From: an uncultured Pseudoflavonifractor sp.
Lineage (GTDB): Bacteria; Bacillota; Clostridia; Oscillospirales; Oscillospiraceae
Assembly: GCF_944387275.1 (NCBI RefSeq)
Contig: NZ_CALXEG010000024.1
Span: 1-46,161 of the forward strand
Length of the DNA: 46,161 nucleotides
Direction: 5' to 3'
Below the pieces are notes generated by a model. That model worked only from the letters and a program-made list of their open reading frames with translations, was not told the DNA's origin and ran no database searches. The position numbers and the translations under genes are program-made. Of the stretch, positions 33,584 through 41,325 are shown one piece after another. Every line of letters begins with the position of its first letter. Position 1 is the first letter of the stretch.

Positions 33584-36406
33584 ATGCTGGACCATATTTA
33601 CGTCAAAGGCGCCCGGGAGAACAACCTGAAAAACATCGACGTGGAGATCCCCCGGGACAAGCTGGTGGTGCTCACCGGTCTGTCCGGCTCGGGCAAATCC
33701 TCCCTGGCCTTTGACACCATCTACGCCGAGGGACAGCGCCGCTATGTGGAGTCCCTCAGCTCCTACGCCCGGATGTTCCTGGGCCAGATGGAGAAGCCGG
33801 ACGTGGACTATATCGACGGCCTGAGCCCCGCCATCTCCATCGACCAGAAGACCACCTCCAAGAACCCCCGCTCCACCGTGGGCACGGTGACCGAGATCTA
33901 CGACTACCTCCGTCTGCTCTGGGCCCGGGTGGGCACCCCCCACTGCCCCAAGTGCGGCAAGGAGATCAAGCAGCAGACCATCGACCAGATCATCGACCAG
34001 GTCCTGACCCTGCCCGAGGCCACCCGCATCCAGGTGCTGGCCCCCGTCATCCGGGGCAAGAAGGGCGAGCACCAGAAGATCTTTGAGGACGCCCGCAAGT
34101 CGGGCTATGTCCGCGTCCGGGCGGACGGGTCCATCTACGACCTGACCGAGGAGATCAAGCTGGACAAAAACAAGAAGCACAACATCGAGGTGGTGGTGGA
34201 CCGGCTGGTCATCAAGCCGGACATCACCCAGCGGCTCACCGACTCGGTGGAGGTGGCCTCCAACCTGGCGGGGGGCATCGTGGTCATCAACATTGTGGGG
34301 GAGGACCGGGACATCCTCTTCTCCCAGAACTACGCCTGTGAGGACTGCGGCATCTCCATCGAGGAGCTGACCCCCCGCATGTTCTCCTTCAACAACCCCT
34401 TCGGCGCCTGCCCCACCTGCACCGGCCTGGGCGCCCAGCTGAAGGTGGACCCGGACATCGTCATCCCCAACAAGGACCTGTCCATTCTGGACGGGGCCAT
34501 CACCGCCTCGGGCTGGAACAACATCAAGGGGGACTCCATCTCCCGGATGTACTTCGACGCCCTGGCCAAGCAGTACAAATTCAAGCTGACCACCCCGGTG
34601 AAGGACCTGCCCGCCGAGGTGATGGACATCATCCTCTACGGCACCAAGGGGGAGAAGCTGAAGCTGACCTACGACCGGGAGCGGGGCCAGGGCACCCTGT
34701 ACCAGCCCTTTGAGGGCATCTGCAACAACCTGGAGCGCCGCTACCGGGAGACCCAGTCGGACGCGGTGCGCCGGGAGCTGGAGGAGTGCATGAGCGAGCG
34801 GCCCTGCCCCGACTGCGGCGGCCGGCGGCTGCGCAAGGAGTCCCTGGCGGTGACGGTGGGGGGCATCAACATCGATGAGTTCTGCCGCAAGTCGGTGACC
34901 GACGCCCTGGACTTCATCGACCACCTGACCCTCACCGACCAGCAGATGCTCATTGCCGAGCGTATCCTCAAGGAGATCAAGAGCCGCCTGGGCTTTCTCC
35001 AGAGCGTGGGCCTCCAGTACCTGACCCTGAGCCGGTCGGCGGCCACCCTGTCCGGCGGCGAGAGCCAGCGCATCCGGCTGGCCACCCAGATCGGCTCCTC
35101 CCTCATGGGGGTGCTCTATATTCTGGACGAGCCCTCCATCGGCCTCCACCAGCGGGACAACGACATGCTGCTTGCCACCATGAAGCACCTGCGGGACCTG
35201 GGCAACACCCTGCTGGTGGTAGAGCACGACGAGGACACCATGCGGGCCGCCGACTATATCGTGGACATCGGCCCCGGCGCGGGGGTCCACGGCGGATACG
35301 TGGTGGCCGCGGGCACAGCCGAGGAGGTCATGAACACCCCCGGCTCCATCACCGGCGACTACCTGTCCGGACGGAAGAAGATCCCCGTGCCCACCCAGCG
35401 CCGGAAGGGCAACGGCAAGGTGCTCACCATCAAGGGTGCGGCGGAGAACAACCTGCGGGACATCGACGTGTCCATCCCCCTGGGCACCTTCACCTGCGTC
35501 ACCGGCGTGTCCGGCTCGGGCAAGTCCAGCCTGGTCAACGAGATTCTATACAAGAAGCTGGCCGCCGACCTGAACCGTGCCAAGCTGCGGCCGGGCAAGA
35601 ACAGGGGCATTGAGGGGGAGCAGTACCTGGACAAGGTCATCGACATCGACCAGTCCCCCATCGGCCGCTCTCCCCGGTCCAACCCGGCCACCTACACCGG
35701 GCTGTTCAACGACATCCGGGACCTGTTCGCCTCCACCCAGGACGCCAAGGCCAGGGGCTACGGCCCGGGCCGGTTCTCCTTCAACGTGCGGGGCGGCCGC
35801 TGCGAGGCCTGCCAGGGCGACGGCCTCATCAAGATCGAGATGCACTTCCTGCCCGATATCTACGTGCCCTGCGAGGTGTGCAAGGGCAAGCGGTACAACC
35901 GGGAGACCCTGGAGGTGCGCTACAAGGGCAAGAACATCTATGAGGTGCTGGACATGACCGTGGAGGAGGCCCTGCCCTTCTTCGAGAACCTGCCCCGCAT
36001 CTACAACAAGCTCCAGACCCTGTACGAGGTGGGCCTGAGCTATATCAAGCTGGGCCAGCCCTCCACCACCCTGTCCGGCGGCGAGGCCCAGCGGGTGAAG
36101 CTGGCCACCGAGCTGTCCAAGCGGAGCACCGGCCAGACCATCTATATTCTGGACGAGCCCACCACCGGCCTCCACACCGCCGACGTGCACAAGCTCATCG
36201 AGGTGCTCCAGAAGCTGGTGGAGGTGGGCAACACGGTGGTGGTCATTGAGCACAACCTGGACGTCATCAAGACCGCCGACTATATCATCGACCTGGGCCC
36301 CGAGGGCGGCGACGGCGGCGGCAATATCGTGGTGACCGGCACGCCGGAGGAAGTGGCGGCCTGCGAAGGGTCCTACACGGGGCAGTACCTGAAGCGTATG
36401 CTGTAA
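33584..36406 (+). CDS. uvrA: Excinuclease ABC subunit A
   Basis: Damage-sensing ATPase of nucleotide excision repair, 940 residues. It has two ABC modules. The first has Walker [10 protein letters not shown] (32-40), signature [12 protein letters not shown] and Walker [14 protein letters not shown]. The second has Walker [10 protein letters not shown] (641-649), [12 protein letters not shown] and [12 protein letters not shown]. Zinc-binding blocks CPDCGG and CEACQGDG...CEVCKGKR are present. AAAGGAG precedes the ATG. I see no LexA box in the 60 bases upstream. The last 100 bases are duplicated 226 bases downstream, beyond a structured repeat, with only synonymous differences. Confidence 0.98.
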   Translation: MLDHIYVKGARENNLKNIDVEIPRDKLVVLTGLSGSGKSSLAFDTIYAEGQRRYVESLSSYARMFLGQMEKPDVDYIDGLSPAISIDQKTTSKNPRSTVGTVTEIYDYLRLLWARVGTPHCPKCGKEIKQQTIDQIIDQVLTLPEATRIQVLAPVIRGKKGEHQKIFEDARKSGYVRVRADGSIYDLTEEIKLDKNKKHNIEVVVDRLVIKPDITQRLTDSVEVASNLAGGIVVINIVGEDRDILFSQNYACEDCGISIEELTPRMFSFNNPFGACPTCTGLGAQLKVDPDIVIPNKDLSILDGAITASGWNNIKGDSISRMYFDALAKQYKFKLTTPVKDLPAEVMDIILYGTKGEKLKLTYDRERGQGTLYQPFEGICNNLERRYRETQSDAVRRELEECMSERPCPDCGGRRLRKESLAVTVGGINIDEFCRKSVTDALDFIDHLTLTDQQMLIAERILKEIKSRLGFLQSVGLQYLTLSRSAATLSGGESQRIRLATQIGSSLMGVLYILDEPSIGLHQRDNDMLLATMKHLRDLGNTLLVVEHDEDTMRAADYIVDIGPGAGVHGGYVVAAGTAEEVMNTPGSITGDYLSGRKKIPVPTQRRKGNGKVLTIKGAAENNLRDIDVSIPLGTFTCVTGVSGSGKSSLVNEILYKKLAADLNRAKLRPGKNRGIEGEQYLDKVIDIDQSPIGRSPRSNPATYTGLFNDIRDLFASTQDAKARGYGPGRFSFNVRGGRCEACQGDGLIKIEMHFLPDIYVPCEVCKGKRYNRETLEVRYKGKNIYEVLDMTVEEALPFFENLPRIYNKLQTLYEVGLSYIKLGQPSTTLSGGEAQRVKLATELSKRSTGQTIYILDEPTTGLHTADVHKLIEVLQKLVEVGNTVVVIEHNLDVIKTADYIIDLGPEGGDGGGNIVVTGTPEEVAACEGSYTGQYLKRML
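36307..36406 (+). repeat. uvrA 3' end, in-gene copy of a direct repeat
   Basis: These 100 bases, up to and including the uvrA stop, recur at 36533-36632 with five differences. Confidence 0.95.
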
Positions 36407-36428
36407 TGCCGCGCCGTCGCCGCCACAA

Positions 36429-36490
36429 CAAGCGTTTTGGCCTGCGGCCAAAACCTTGATGCCGGGCGGATTCATTCCGCCCGTGCAGAT
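36429..36490 (+). repeat. Structured dispersed element, copy 2 (forward)
   Basis: Starts CAAGCGTTTTGGCC, continues CAAAACCTTGATGCC and ends GCAGAT. Its hairpins are GTTTTGGCC-TGC-GGCCAAAAC and GGGCGGA-TTCAT-TCCGCCC. Compared with copy 1 the conserved blocks and the TTCA loop are kept, while paired bases change on both sides of each stem. GCGCCGTC upstream and GACAGGGC downstream are also shared with copy 1. Confidence 0.9.
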
Positions 36491-36506
36491 AAAAGGAGAC
36501 AGGGCT

Positions 36507-36530
36507 CCCGCCCGGCGGAAGCCGGGTGGG
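36507..36530. repeat. Third hairpin of element copy 2
   Basis: CCCGCCCGGC and GCCGGGTGGG form a 10-base stem with one G-T pair and a GGAA loop, directly before the displaced uvrA end. It takes the place of the palindrome at 25077-25100 in copy 1. Confidence 0.7.
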
Positions 36531-36532
36531 AA

Positions 36533-36632
36533 CGGCGACGGCGGCGGAAATATTGTAGTGACCGGCACGCCGGAGGAAGTGGCGGCCTGCGAGGGGTCCT
36601 ACACGGGGCAGTACCTGAAGCGGATGCTGTAA
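36533..36632 (+). pseudogene. Displaced second copy of the uvrA 3' end
   Basis: 95 of 100 bases match the end of uvrA. The five changes are all third-position and silent (GGC/GGA, ATC/ATT, GTG/GTA, GAA/GAG, CGT/CGG), and the reading frame with its TAA is intact, though nothing upstream reads into it. It probably was, or came from, a functional uvrA end. Confidence 0.9.
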
Positions 36633-36653
36633 AGAGAGAATGGAGATTTGCCC

Positions 36654-37235
36654 ATGAGAATTATATTGGCCCGCCACGGCGAGACCGGCTGGAATGCGGT
36701 CGGGCGCGTCCAGGGCGCCAGCGATACGGAACTGAATGAAAAGGGAAGAAGCCAGGCGGAGGAGCTGGGCCGCCGTCTGGCCGAGAGCGGGGAGAAGATC
36801 GACATCTGCTACGCCAGCCCCAAGCGCCGGGCCTTTGAGACGGCGGAGATCGTCTGCCGCCATCTGGGGCTCACCCCCATCCCGGTGGACGACCTGAGGG
36901 AGGTGAGCTTCGGGGAATGGGAGGGCTACACCTGGCCGGAGATCGAGGAAAAGTGGCCGGAGGAATACGAGGCCTATCAGGAGGACCGGATGAAGGTGGC
37001 GCCGCCCGGCGGGGAGTCCCTGGGGGACGCCCTGCGGCGGATTCTCCCCGTGCTGGACGCCATTGCCGCCGGGCCGGGGGAGACCGCTCTGGCGGTGTGC
37101 CACAGCGCGGTGATCCGGGCGGTGCTGGGCTGGCGTGCCGGCGTGCCCTTTGACAACAAGGCCCTCTACCGCTTCAACGTGCCCAACGCACAGTGGGTGG
37201 CGGTGGACTGGGACCGGACGGCGCAGAACAGATAA
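36654..37235 (+). CDS. Histidine phosphatase family protein
   Basis: Phosphoglycerate-mutase-like phosphatase of 193 residues. The phosphohistidine is His8 in LARHGETGWN; other parts of the pocket are the arginine in SPKRRAFETAEI, the glutamate in SFGEWEGYTW and the second histidine in AVCHSAVIR. This pattern fits small broad-specificity phosphatases (CobC/PhoE type); a true glycolytic mutase would be longer. ATG 36654 is used because GGAG lies eight bases before, while the in-frame TTG 36648 has no spacing. It starts 21 bases after the displaced uvrA end, and the next gene follows 15 bases after its stop. Confidence 0.9.
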   Translation: MRIILARHGETGWNAVGRVQGASDTELNEKGRSQAEELGRRLAESGEKIDICYASPKRRAFETAEIVCRHLGLTPIPVDDLREVSFGEWEGYTWPEIEEKWPEEYEAYQEDRMKVAPPGGESLGDALRRILPVLDAIAAGPGETALAVCHSAVIRAVLGWRAGVPFDNKALYRFNVPNAQWVAVDWDRTAQNR

Positions 37236-37250
37236 AAGGAGGTCGTGCCC

Positions 37251-37598
37251 ATGGCGCGAGATATGATCGCAGTGCTGAATCTGGGCAGCCGGGAGAACGA
37301 GCGGCTGCTGGCGGAGATCCGGTCTCTGGGGGTGGACAGCGCCCTCTACCCCCACAGCATCACCGCCGGGGAGCTGGACCAGCTGCCCAACCTGAAGGGC
37401 ATCATTGTCAACGGCGGCCCCGACCACATGGTGGACGGCGCGGAGATGGAGGTGGCCCAGGAGGTGTACAACTACCAGCTGCCCGTGCTGCTGGCCGACC
37501 ACATGGGGGACAGCCCCTGGCCGGAGGACGAGGCGGAGCGGATGAACGCCCTGCGGGCCTTTGTGCTGGGCATCTGCGGGGCAAATCCAGAGGAATAA
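37251..37598 (+). CDS. Small class I glutamine-amidotransferase-like protein without the catalytic cysteine
   Basis: A 115-residue protein that matches only the first part of the GATase domain of GMP synthase: MIAVLNLGSRENERLLAEIR corresponds to the opening strand and helix, and KGIIVNGGPDHMVDG to the conserved (I)ILSGGP loop. The place of the nucleophile elbow (GICYG in GuaA) reads LPVLLADHMGDS, with no cysteine, and the rest of the domain is missing. It is therefore not an amidotransferase as written. It could be a binding or regulatory relic. ATG 37251 has AAAGGAGG eight bases upstream; GTG 37245 is too close. It is followed by a strong terminator, so it looks like a complete, expressed gene. 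Confidence 0.75.
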   Translation: MARDMIAVLNLGSRENERLLAEIRSLGVDSALYPHSITAGELDQLPNLKGIIVNGGPDHMVDGAEMEVAQEVYNYQLPVLLADHMGDSPWPEDEAERMNALRAFVLGICGANPEE

Positions 37599-37603
37599 CA
37601 TAG

Positions 37604-37638
37604 AAAACCGGCGCTCCAGTCTGGAGCGCCGGTTTTTT
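37604..37638. terminator. Bidirectional terminator between the GATase-like gene and the feo operon
   Basis: AAAACCGGCGCTCCA / TGGAGCGCCGGTTTT with a GTC loop and further T; the A run gives the T run on the other strand. Confidence 0.93.
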
Positions 37639-37648
37639 CACAGGCCGG

Positions 37649-37831
37649 TTATTTGGAGGCGGTCTGTCCGGTGCGGCATGTGCCGGAGGAGGCGCAGCCG
37701 CTGCAGCCGCACCCACAGCTGCCGCAGGAGCCGGAGCAGCTGTGCTTGCCCTGGCGGCGGTTGTGGATGCCTCTGGCGATGATGGCCACGCAGACCGCCG
37801 CGATGATGAGACCGATGATGATATCTGCCAT
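37649..37831 (-). CDS. FeoB-associated Cys-rich membrane protein
   Basis: A 60-residue protein with one membrane segment (IIIGLIIAAVCVAIIAR), a basic stretch (GIHNRRQGKH) and a tail with eight cysteines in SCSGSCGSCGCGCSGC and further. This is the standard small partner encoded after feoB in many Firmicutes; it may bind ferrous iron or assist FeoB. AAAGGAG precedes the ATG at 37831. It is the last gene of the feo operon, 67 bases after feoB, with a hairpin between them (37860-37886). Confidence 0.9.
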   Translation of the reverse strand: MADIIIGLIIAAVCVAIIARGIHNRRQGKHSCSGSCGSCGCGCSGCASSGTCRTGQTASK

Positions 37832-37859
37832 AGTGAACAGCTCCTTTCGGGGAGTGGCC

Positions 37860-37886
37860 GGGGCGGATGGCTCAGCCGTCCGCCCC
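37860..37886 (-). other. Hairpin between feoB and the Cys-rich protein gene
   Basis: GGGGCGGATGG / CCGTCCGCCCC with one T-G pair and a CTCAG loop. No T run follows on the minus strand, so it may shield the 3' end of the feoB message. Confidence 0.6.
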
Positions 37887-37898
37887 AGTGATATGTAG

Positions 37899-40280
37899 TT
37901 ACTTGGCTGCCGCGCTGACAGCACGGGCGCCCAGAGGACGGTCCTCATACTTGTTTCTGCGCAGGAGCAGGTAGATGAGTCCGGCCAGAAGGACCAGAGC
38001 CACCACGGTGCCCACGCCGAAGGACACAGCGCCGGTCAGCAGGCCGCCCAGCTGGTAGACCATGAGGGCCGCCACATAGGCGAAGCCGCACATGTAGCCG
38101 ATGGCGCCCAGGGTCCACTTCCAGTTGTTCATCTCCCGCTTGATGGCGCCCATGGCGGCGAAGCAGGGGGCGCACAGCAGGTTGAAGATCATGAAGGAGT
38201 AGGCGGCAATCGGCGTGAAGGCGGCGGCCATATCCATGGTGAGGTTGCCCGGGAACAGGACGCCGAAGGTGGAGACCACCTCCTCCTTGGCGATGAGGCC
38301 GGTGACCGTGGCCACGGTGGCCTGCCAGGTGCCGAAGCCCAGGGGCGCGAAGATAAAGGCGACGGTGTGGCCCACGGCGGCCAGCAGGGAGTCGTTGTTG
38401 TCCTCCACCATCTGGAACACGCCGTCCACAAAACCGAAGCCCTGGAGGAACCAGAGGATGATGGAGGAGAGGAGGATGACGGTGCCGGCCCGCTTGATGA
38501 AGGACCAGCCCCGCTCCCAGGTCGCCCGCAGCACGTTGACGGCGGCGGGGGCGTGATAGGCGGGCAGCTCCATGACAAAGGGGGCGGGGTCGCCGGCAAA
38601 GATCCTGGTCTTTTTCAGGATAATGCCGGAGATAATCACCGCCGCTACGCCGATGAAGTAGGCGGAGACGGCCACCCAGGCCGAGCCGCCGAACAGCGCT
38701 CCGGCGAACAGGGCGATGATGGGCATTTTGGCGCCGCAGGGGATGAAGCCGGTGGTCATAATGGTCATTCTCCGGTCCCGCTCCTGCTCAATGGTGCGGG
38801 AGGCCATGATGCCGGGCACGCCGCAGCCGGTGGCCACCAGCATGGGGATAAAGCTCTTGCCGGACAGGCCGAAGCGGCGGAAGATCCGGTCCATGATAAA
38901 GGCGACGCGGGCCATATATCCCACATCCTCCAGGATGGACAGCAGCAGGAAGAGGACCAGCATCTGAGGCACAAAGCCCAGCACCGCGCCCACGCCGCCG
39001 ATGATGCCGTCCAGAATCAGGGACTGGAGCACCTCGTTGCAGCCGATGGCGGTCAGGCCGTTTTCCGCCAGGACGGGCAGGCCGGGCACCCAGGTGCCGT
39101 AGTCGCTGGGGTCGGGCTCGGCCACGGTGAGGGCGGCCTGATAGGTCTCCTCATTGACCGCAAGGGTGGTGGTCTCGCCGGACTCGTCGTCGTAGAGGTA
39201 GGCAGCGGACTCGCCCGCGTCGTGGGCCGCGATGATGGCGGAGGCCTCCTCCCAGGCGCCGGAAGCCTCGTCCCAGGCATCCGTATCGGCGGTGAAGGGG
39301 ACAAACCAGCCGTCGCCGAACAGGCCGTCATTGGCCCAGTCAGTGAGGTGGGTTCCGATGGAGACGGTCCAGCCGCCCATGGAGATGGCGTATACCAGCA
39401 GCATGACGGCCACAAAGATGGGCAGGGCGGCGATGCGGTTGGTGACAACCCGGTCGATCTTGTCGGAGACGGTCAGGCTGTGGGCGGCGTGCTTCTTCTT
39501 CACTGCCTTATCCACCACGGAGCTGATGTAGGAGTAGCGCTGGTTGGTGATGATACTCTCGGCGTCGTCGTCCAGCTCGTGCTCGCAGTCGGTGATGTGA
39601 AGCTCCAGGTGCTTTTTCAGCTCGGGGGACAAGCCCAGCTGCTCCAGCACCTTCTCGTCCCGCTCAAAGACCTTGATGGCGTACCAGCGGAGATACCGGT
39701 CGTCCACCTTGCCCTGGATGGACTCCTCAATGTGGGCGATGGCGTGCTCCACGCTGCCGGTGAACACGTGGGGCAGCTCGCCGGACTGGTGGGTCTTGGC
39801 CAGCTCCAGGGCCTTTTCCGCAGCGGCCATGCCGCCCTCGCCCTTCAGGGCGCTCATCTCCACCACCTGGCAGCCCAGGGCGCCGGCCAGGCGGTCCAGG
39901 TCGATCTTATCCCCGTTCTTGCGGACCAGGTCGATCATGTTCACCGCCACCACCACCGGGATGCCAAGCTCGATGAGCTGGGTGGTGAGGTACAGGTTGC
40001 GCTCAATGTTGGTGCCGTCCACAATGTTGAGAATGGCGTCGGGCTTCTCATTGACCAGATAGCTCCGGGCCACCACCTCCTCCAGCGTGTAGGGGGAGAG
40101 GGAATAGATGCCGGGCAGGTCCTGAATGACCACGTCCTTGTGGCCCTTCAGCCTGCCCTCCTTCTTCTCCACGGTGACGCCGGGCCAGTTGCCCACATAC
40201 TGACTGGAGCCGGTCAGGGCGTTGAACAGCGTGGTTTTGCCGCAGTTCGGGTTGCCCGCCAGCGCGATTTTGTACTCCAT
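37899..40280 (-). CDS. feoB: Ferrous iron transport protein B
   Basis: Membrane transporter for Fe(II) with an N-terminal GTPase, 793 residues. G-motifs: GNPNCGKT (9-16), DLPG (54-57), NMID (114-117) and SAL (143-145). A helical spacer follows to about residue 280, then the permease with two Gate domains (GFVPQMLVLFLLLSILEDVGYMAR; FIPCGAKMPIIALFAGA). Between the first membrane segment and the first Gate domain there is an unusual hydrophilic insert of about 90 residues (321-410), rich in Asp, Glu and Ala. GGGAG precedes the ATG at 40280, and a DtxR-like palindrome lies 19 bases upstream of the start. It is the third gene of the operon. Confidence 0.97.
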   Translation of the reverse strand: MEYKIALAGNPNCGKTTLFNALTGSSQYVGNWPGVTVEKKEGRLKGHKDVVIQDLPGIYSLSPYTLEEVVARSYLVNEKPDAILNIVDGTNIERNLYLTTQLIELGIPVVVAVNMIDLVRKNGDKIDLDRLAGALGCQVVEMSALKGEGGMAAAEKALELAKTHQSGELPHVFTGSVEHAIAHIEESIQGKVDDRYLRWYAIKVFERDEKVLEQLGLSPELKKHLELHITDCEHELDDDAESIITNQRYSYISSVVDKAVKKKHAAHSLTVSDKIDRVVTNRIAALPIFVAVMLLVYAISMGGWTVSIGTHLTDWANDGLFGDGWFVPFTADTDAWDEASGAWEEASAIIAAHDAGESAAYLYDDESGETTTLAVNEETYQAALTVAEPDPSDYGTWVPGLPVLAENGLTAIGCNEVLQSLILDGIIGGVGAVLGFVPQMLVLFLLLSILEDVGYMARVAFIMDRIFRRFGLSGKSFIPMLVATGCGVPGIMASRTIEQERDRRMTIMTTGFIPCGAKMPIIALFAGALFGGSAWVAVSAYFIGVAAVIISGIILKKTRIFAGDPAPFVMELPAYHAPAAVNVLRATWERGWSFIKRAGTVILLSSIILWFLQGFGFVDGVFQMVEDNNDSLLAAVGHTVAFIFAPLGFGTWQATVATVTGLIAKEEVVSTFGVLFPGNLTMDMAAAFTPIAAYSFMIFNLLCAPCFAAMGAIKREMNNWKWTLGAIGYMCGFAYVAALMVYQLGGLLTGAVSFGVGTVVALVLLAGLIYLLLRRNKYEDRPLGARAVSAAAK

Positions 40281-40298
40281 CTTGCTACTCCCTTTCCA

Positions 40299-40312
40299 TT
40301 AGCATTTGCTAA
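40299..40312. promoter_or_regulatory. DtxR-like metal regulator palindrome before feoB
   Basis: TTAGCA-TT-TGCTAA, a near-perfect palindrome with the same TTAGC-N4-GCTAA frame as the site at 40857. It lies in the gap between the first feoA and feoB. Confidence 0.7.
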
Positions 40313-40368
40313 CTATACTGCCAAAGAACAGGCGGCTTCTGCCGCCGGCGCTGAGAAAGACACACGCA

Positions 40369-40590
40369 TCACTGAATCTCGATCATCTCCGCGTCCGCCT
40401 TGCGCACGCTCAGCTCATAGCCCCGCACGTTCAGCTCCATGGGGTCCCCCAGCGGGGCCACCTTCCGCACATGGATGACCACCCCCTTGGTGATGCCCAT
40501 GTCCATGATGCGGCGCTTGACGGCGCCCTCGCCGTGGAGCCTGGCGACGGTGACCGTGTCGCCCACCTTTGCGTCCCTGAGTGTTCTCAT
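40369..40590 (-). CDS. feoA: FeoA domain protein (second of two)
   Basis: A 73-residue SH3-like protein that supports FeoB in the cytoplasm. The pattern LRDAKVGDTVTVARLHGEGAVKRRIMDMGITKG followed by a beta strand with PLGDPMELNVRGYELSVRK is typical FeoA, including the (R)RRIMDMGI turn. GAGGAGCAGGG precedes the start at 40590. It follows the other FeoA by 13 bases and precedes feoB by 88 bases that carry an operator-like palindrome. Confidence 0.94.
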   Translation of the reverse strand: MRTLRDAKVGDTVTVARLHGEGAVKRRIMDMGITKGVVIHVRKVAPLGDPMELNVRGYELSVRKADAEMIEIQ

Positions 40591-40603
40591 ATCCCTGCTC
40601 CTC

Positions 40604-40816
40604 TCAAATCATGATTCGGTTGGCCATGGTCCTGTCCAACGCGATCCGGCTGTCCTTGACCTGAAGGATCAGGTTGCCGGCGATCTCGCTGACCACCGTG
40701 ACCGTACCGTCCACCACAAATCCCAGCTCCGCCAGATGCAGGCGGACCTCGTCCTTCCCGGTGATTTTCCGGATGGTGACCGTCTCACCGGTCTTTGCCA
40801 TTGTAAGCGGCATCAT
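40604..40816 (-). CDS. feoA: FeoA domain protein (first of two)
   Basis: A 70-residue FeoA relative, more diverged than the next one: it reads LTMAKTGETVTIRKITGKDEVRLHLAELGFVVDG with the strand ILQVKDSRIALDR. Two tandem FeoA proteins before FeoB are common in clostridia. GGGAGG is eight bases before ATG 40816 on the minus strand. It is the first gene of the operon, directly after the regulated promoter. Confidence 0.92.
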   Translation of the reverse strand: MMPLTMAKTGETVTIRKITGKDEVRLHLAELGFVVDGTVTVVSEIAGNLILQVKDSRIALDRTMANRIMI

Positions 40817-40856
40817 AAATACGCCTCCCGGCTGAAAGATTTCCCTGATGCGGTAA

Positions 40857-40870
40857 TTAGCTTGCGCTAA
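40857..40870. promoter_or_regulatory. DtxR-like operator at the feo promoter
   Basis: TTAGC-TTGC-GCTAA lies just downstream of the -10 box of the feo promoter, around the transcription start. An imperfect relative (TTAGC followed by GTAA, minus strand) overlaps the spacer and -10. Iron-bound repressors of the DtxR/IdeR/MntR family use such TTAG-type palindromes. Confidence 0.75.
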
Positions 40871-40886
40871 CTAATTCGATGGCATG

Positions 40887-40915
40887 AGTTTACAACGGCT
40901 AACTGGATTTGTCAA
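40887..40915 (-). promoter_or_regulatory. Sigma-A promoter of the feo operon
   Basis: On the minus strand a perfect TTGACA (40910-40915) is 17 bases from TAAACT (40887-40892). Confidence 0.8.
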
Positions 40916-41020
40916 GGGGGTACGGGGAAAAATTCCGGGAGAGGGAGCGGAGCCCGGGCGGCGGCCTTTCCTAGTCAACAAGAACGGAAATTTCAGACAT
41001 TTGGCGGAAAAAGCAGATGA
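40916..41020. other. Spacer between the divergent feo and glnA promoters
   Basis: I see no gene or structure here. Together with the promoters, the feo operator and the glnA leader it makes up the 509-base gap 40817-41325. Confidence 0.5.
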
Positions 41021-41029
41021 TTTTGCCGA

Positions 41030-41058
41030 TTGCCAACTTGCTTCGGGTGTGGTAGTAT
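41030..41058 (+). promoter_or_regulatory. Sigma-A promoter of glnA
   Basis: TTGCCA (41030-41035) and TAGTAT (41053-41058) are 17 bases apart, with TGG extending the -10. Transcription from here gives a leader of about 260 bases. Confidence 0.8.
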
Positions 41059-41064
41059 GTCAAA

Positions 41065-41325
41065 GGAGAATTTGCGGGGCGACGGAGTCCCGCTTTCTTC
41101 CGGTGCAGAACAGTATATTGACAGGATTCGGCCGCAGGGTCTGCCCGGATATCCGCCCGACGGGGCGAAAACGAGTCAGAATCATGGACAGTCGGCGCCG
41201 AAGTGCTGATCCGCATATCATTGGCTGAGAACGAAGGCGTTCCGACCCCTCAGGGGACCGGAGCGCCTTTTTTCGATTGGACGTATAGGAAAACGATTTT
41301 TTGAGGATGAAAGGGGACGCGCACC
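41065..41325 (+). promoter_or_regulatory. glnA leader with probable ANTAR-controlled attenuation
   Basis: The long untranslated leader contains several stable hairpins: GCGGGGC-GACGGA-GTCCCGC (six-base loop, about 41074-41093), CGCCC-GACG-GGGCG near 41155, and GAACG-AAGG-CGTTC (41229-41242). The last overlaps the 5' arm of the terminator at 41234-41273, so the two cannot form together. An ANTAR RNA-binding protein is encoded directly after glnA. I could not find a clean pair of A-x-x-G hexaloops, so the exact ANTAR site is not fixed. Confidence 0.6.
41234..41273 (+). terminator. Intrinsic terminator (attenuator) before glnA
   Basis: AAGGCGTTCCG pairs with CGGAGCGCCTT, capped by CCCC-TCA-GGGG and followed by a six-T run. 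It stands 52 bases before the glnA start and about 175 after the promoter, with no gene between. Confidence 0.9.

Noticed and set aside
36407..36653. A mobile element with its own gene between uvrA and the phosphatase gene
   Set aside because: No frame in the 247 bases resembles a transposase or recombinase; only the hairpin element and the displaced uvrA end are present.
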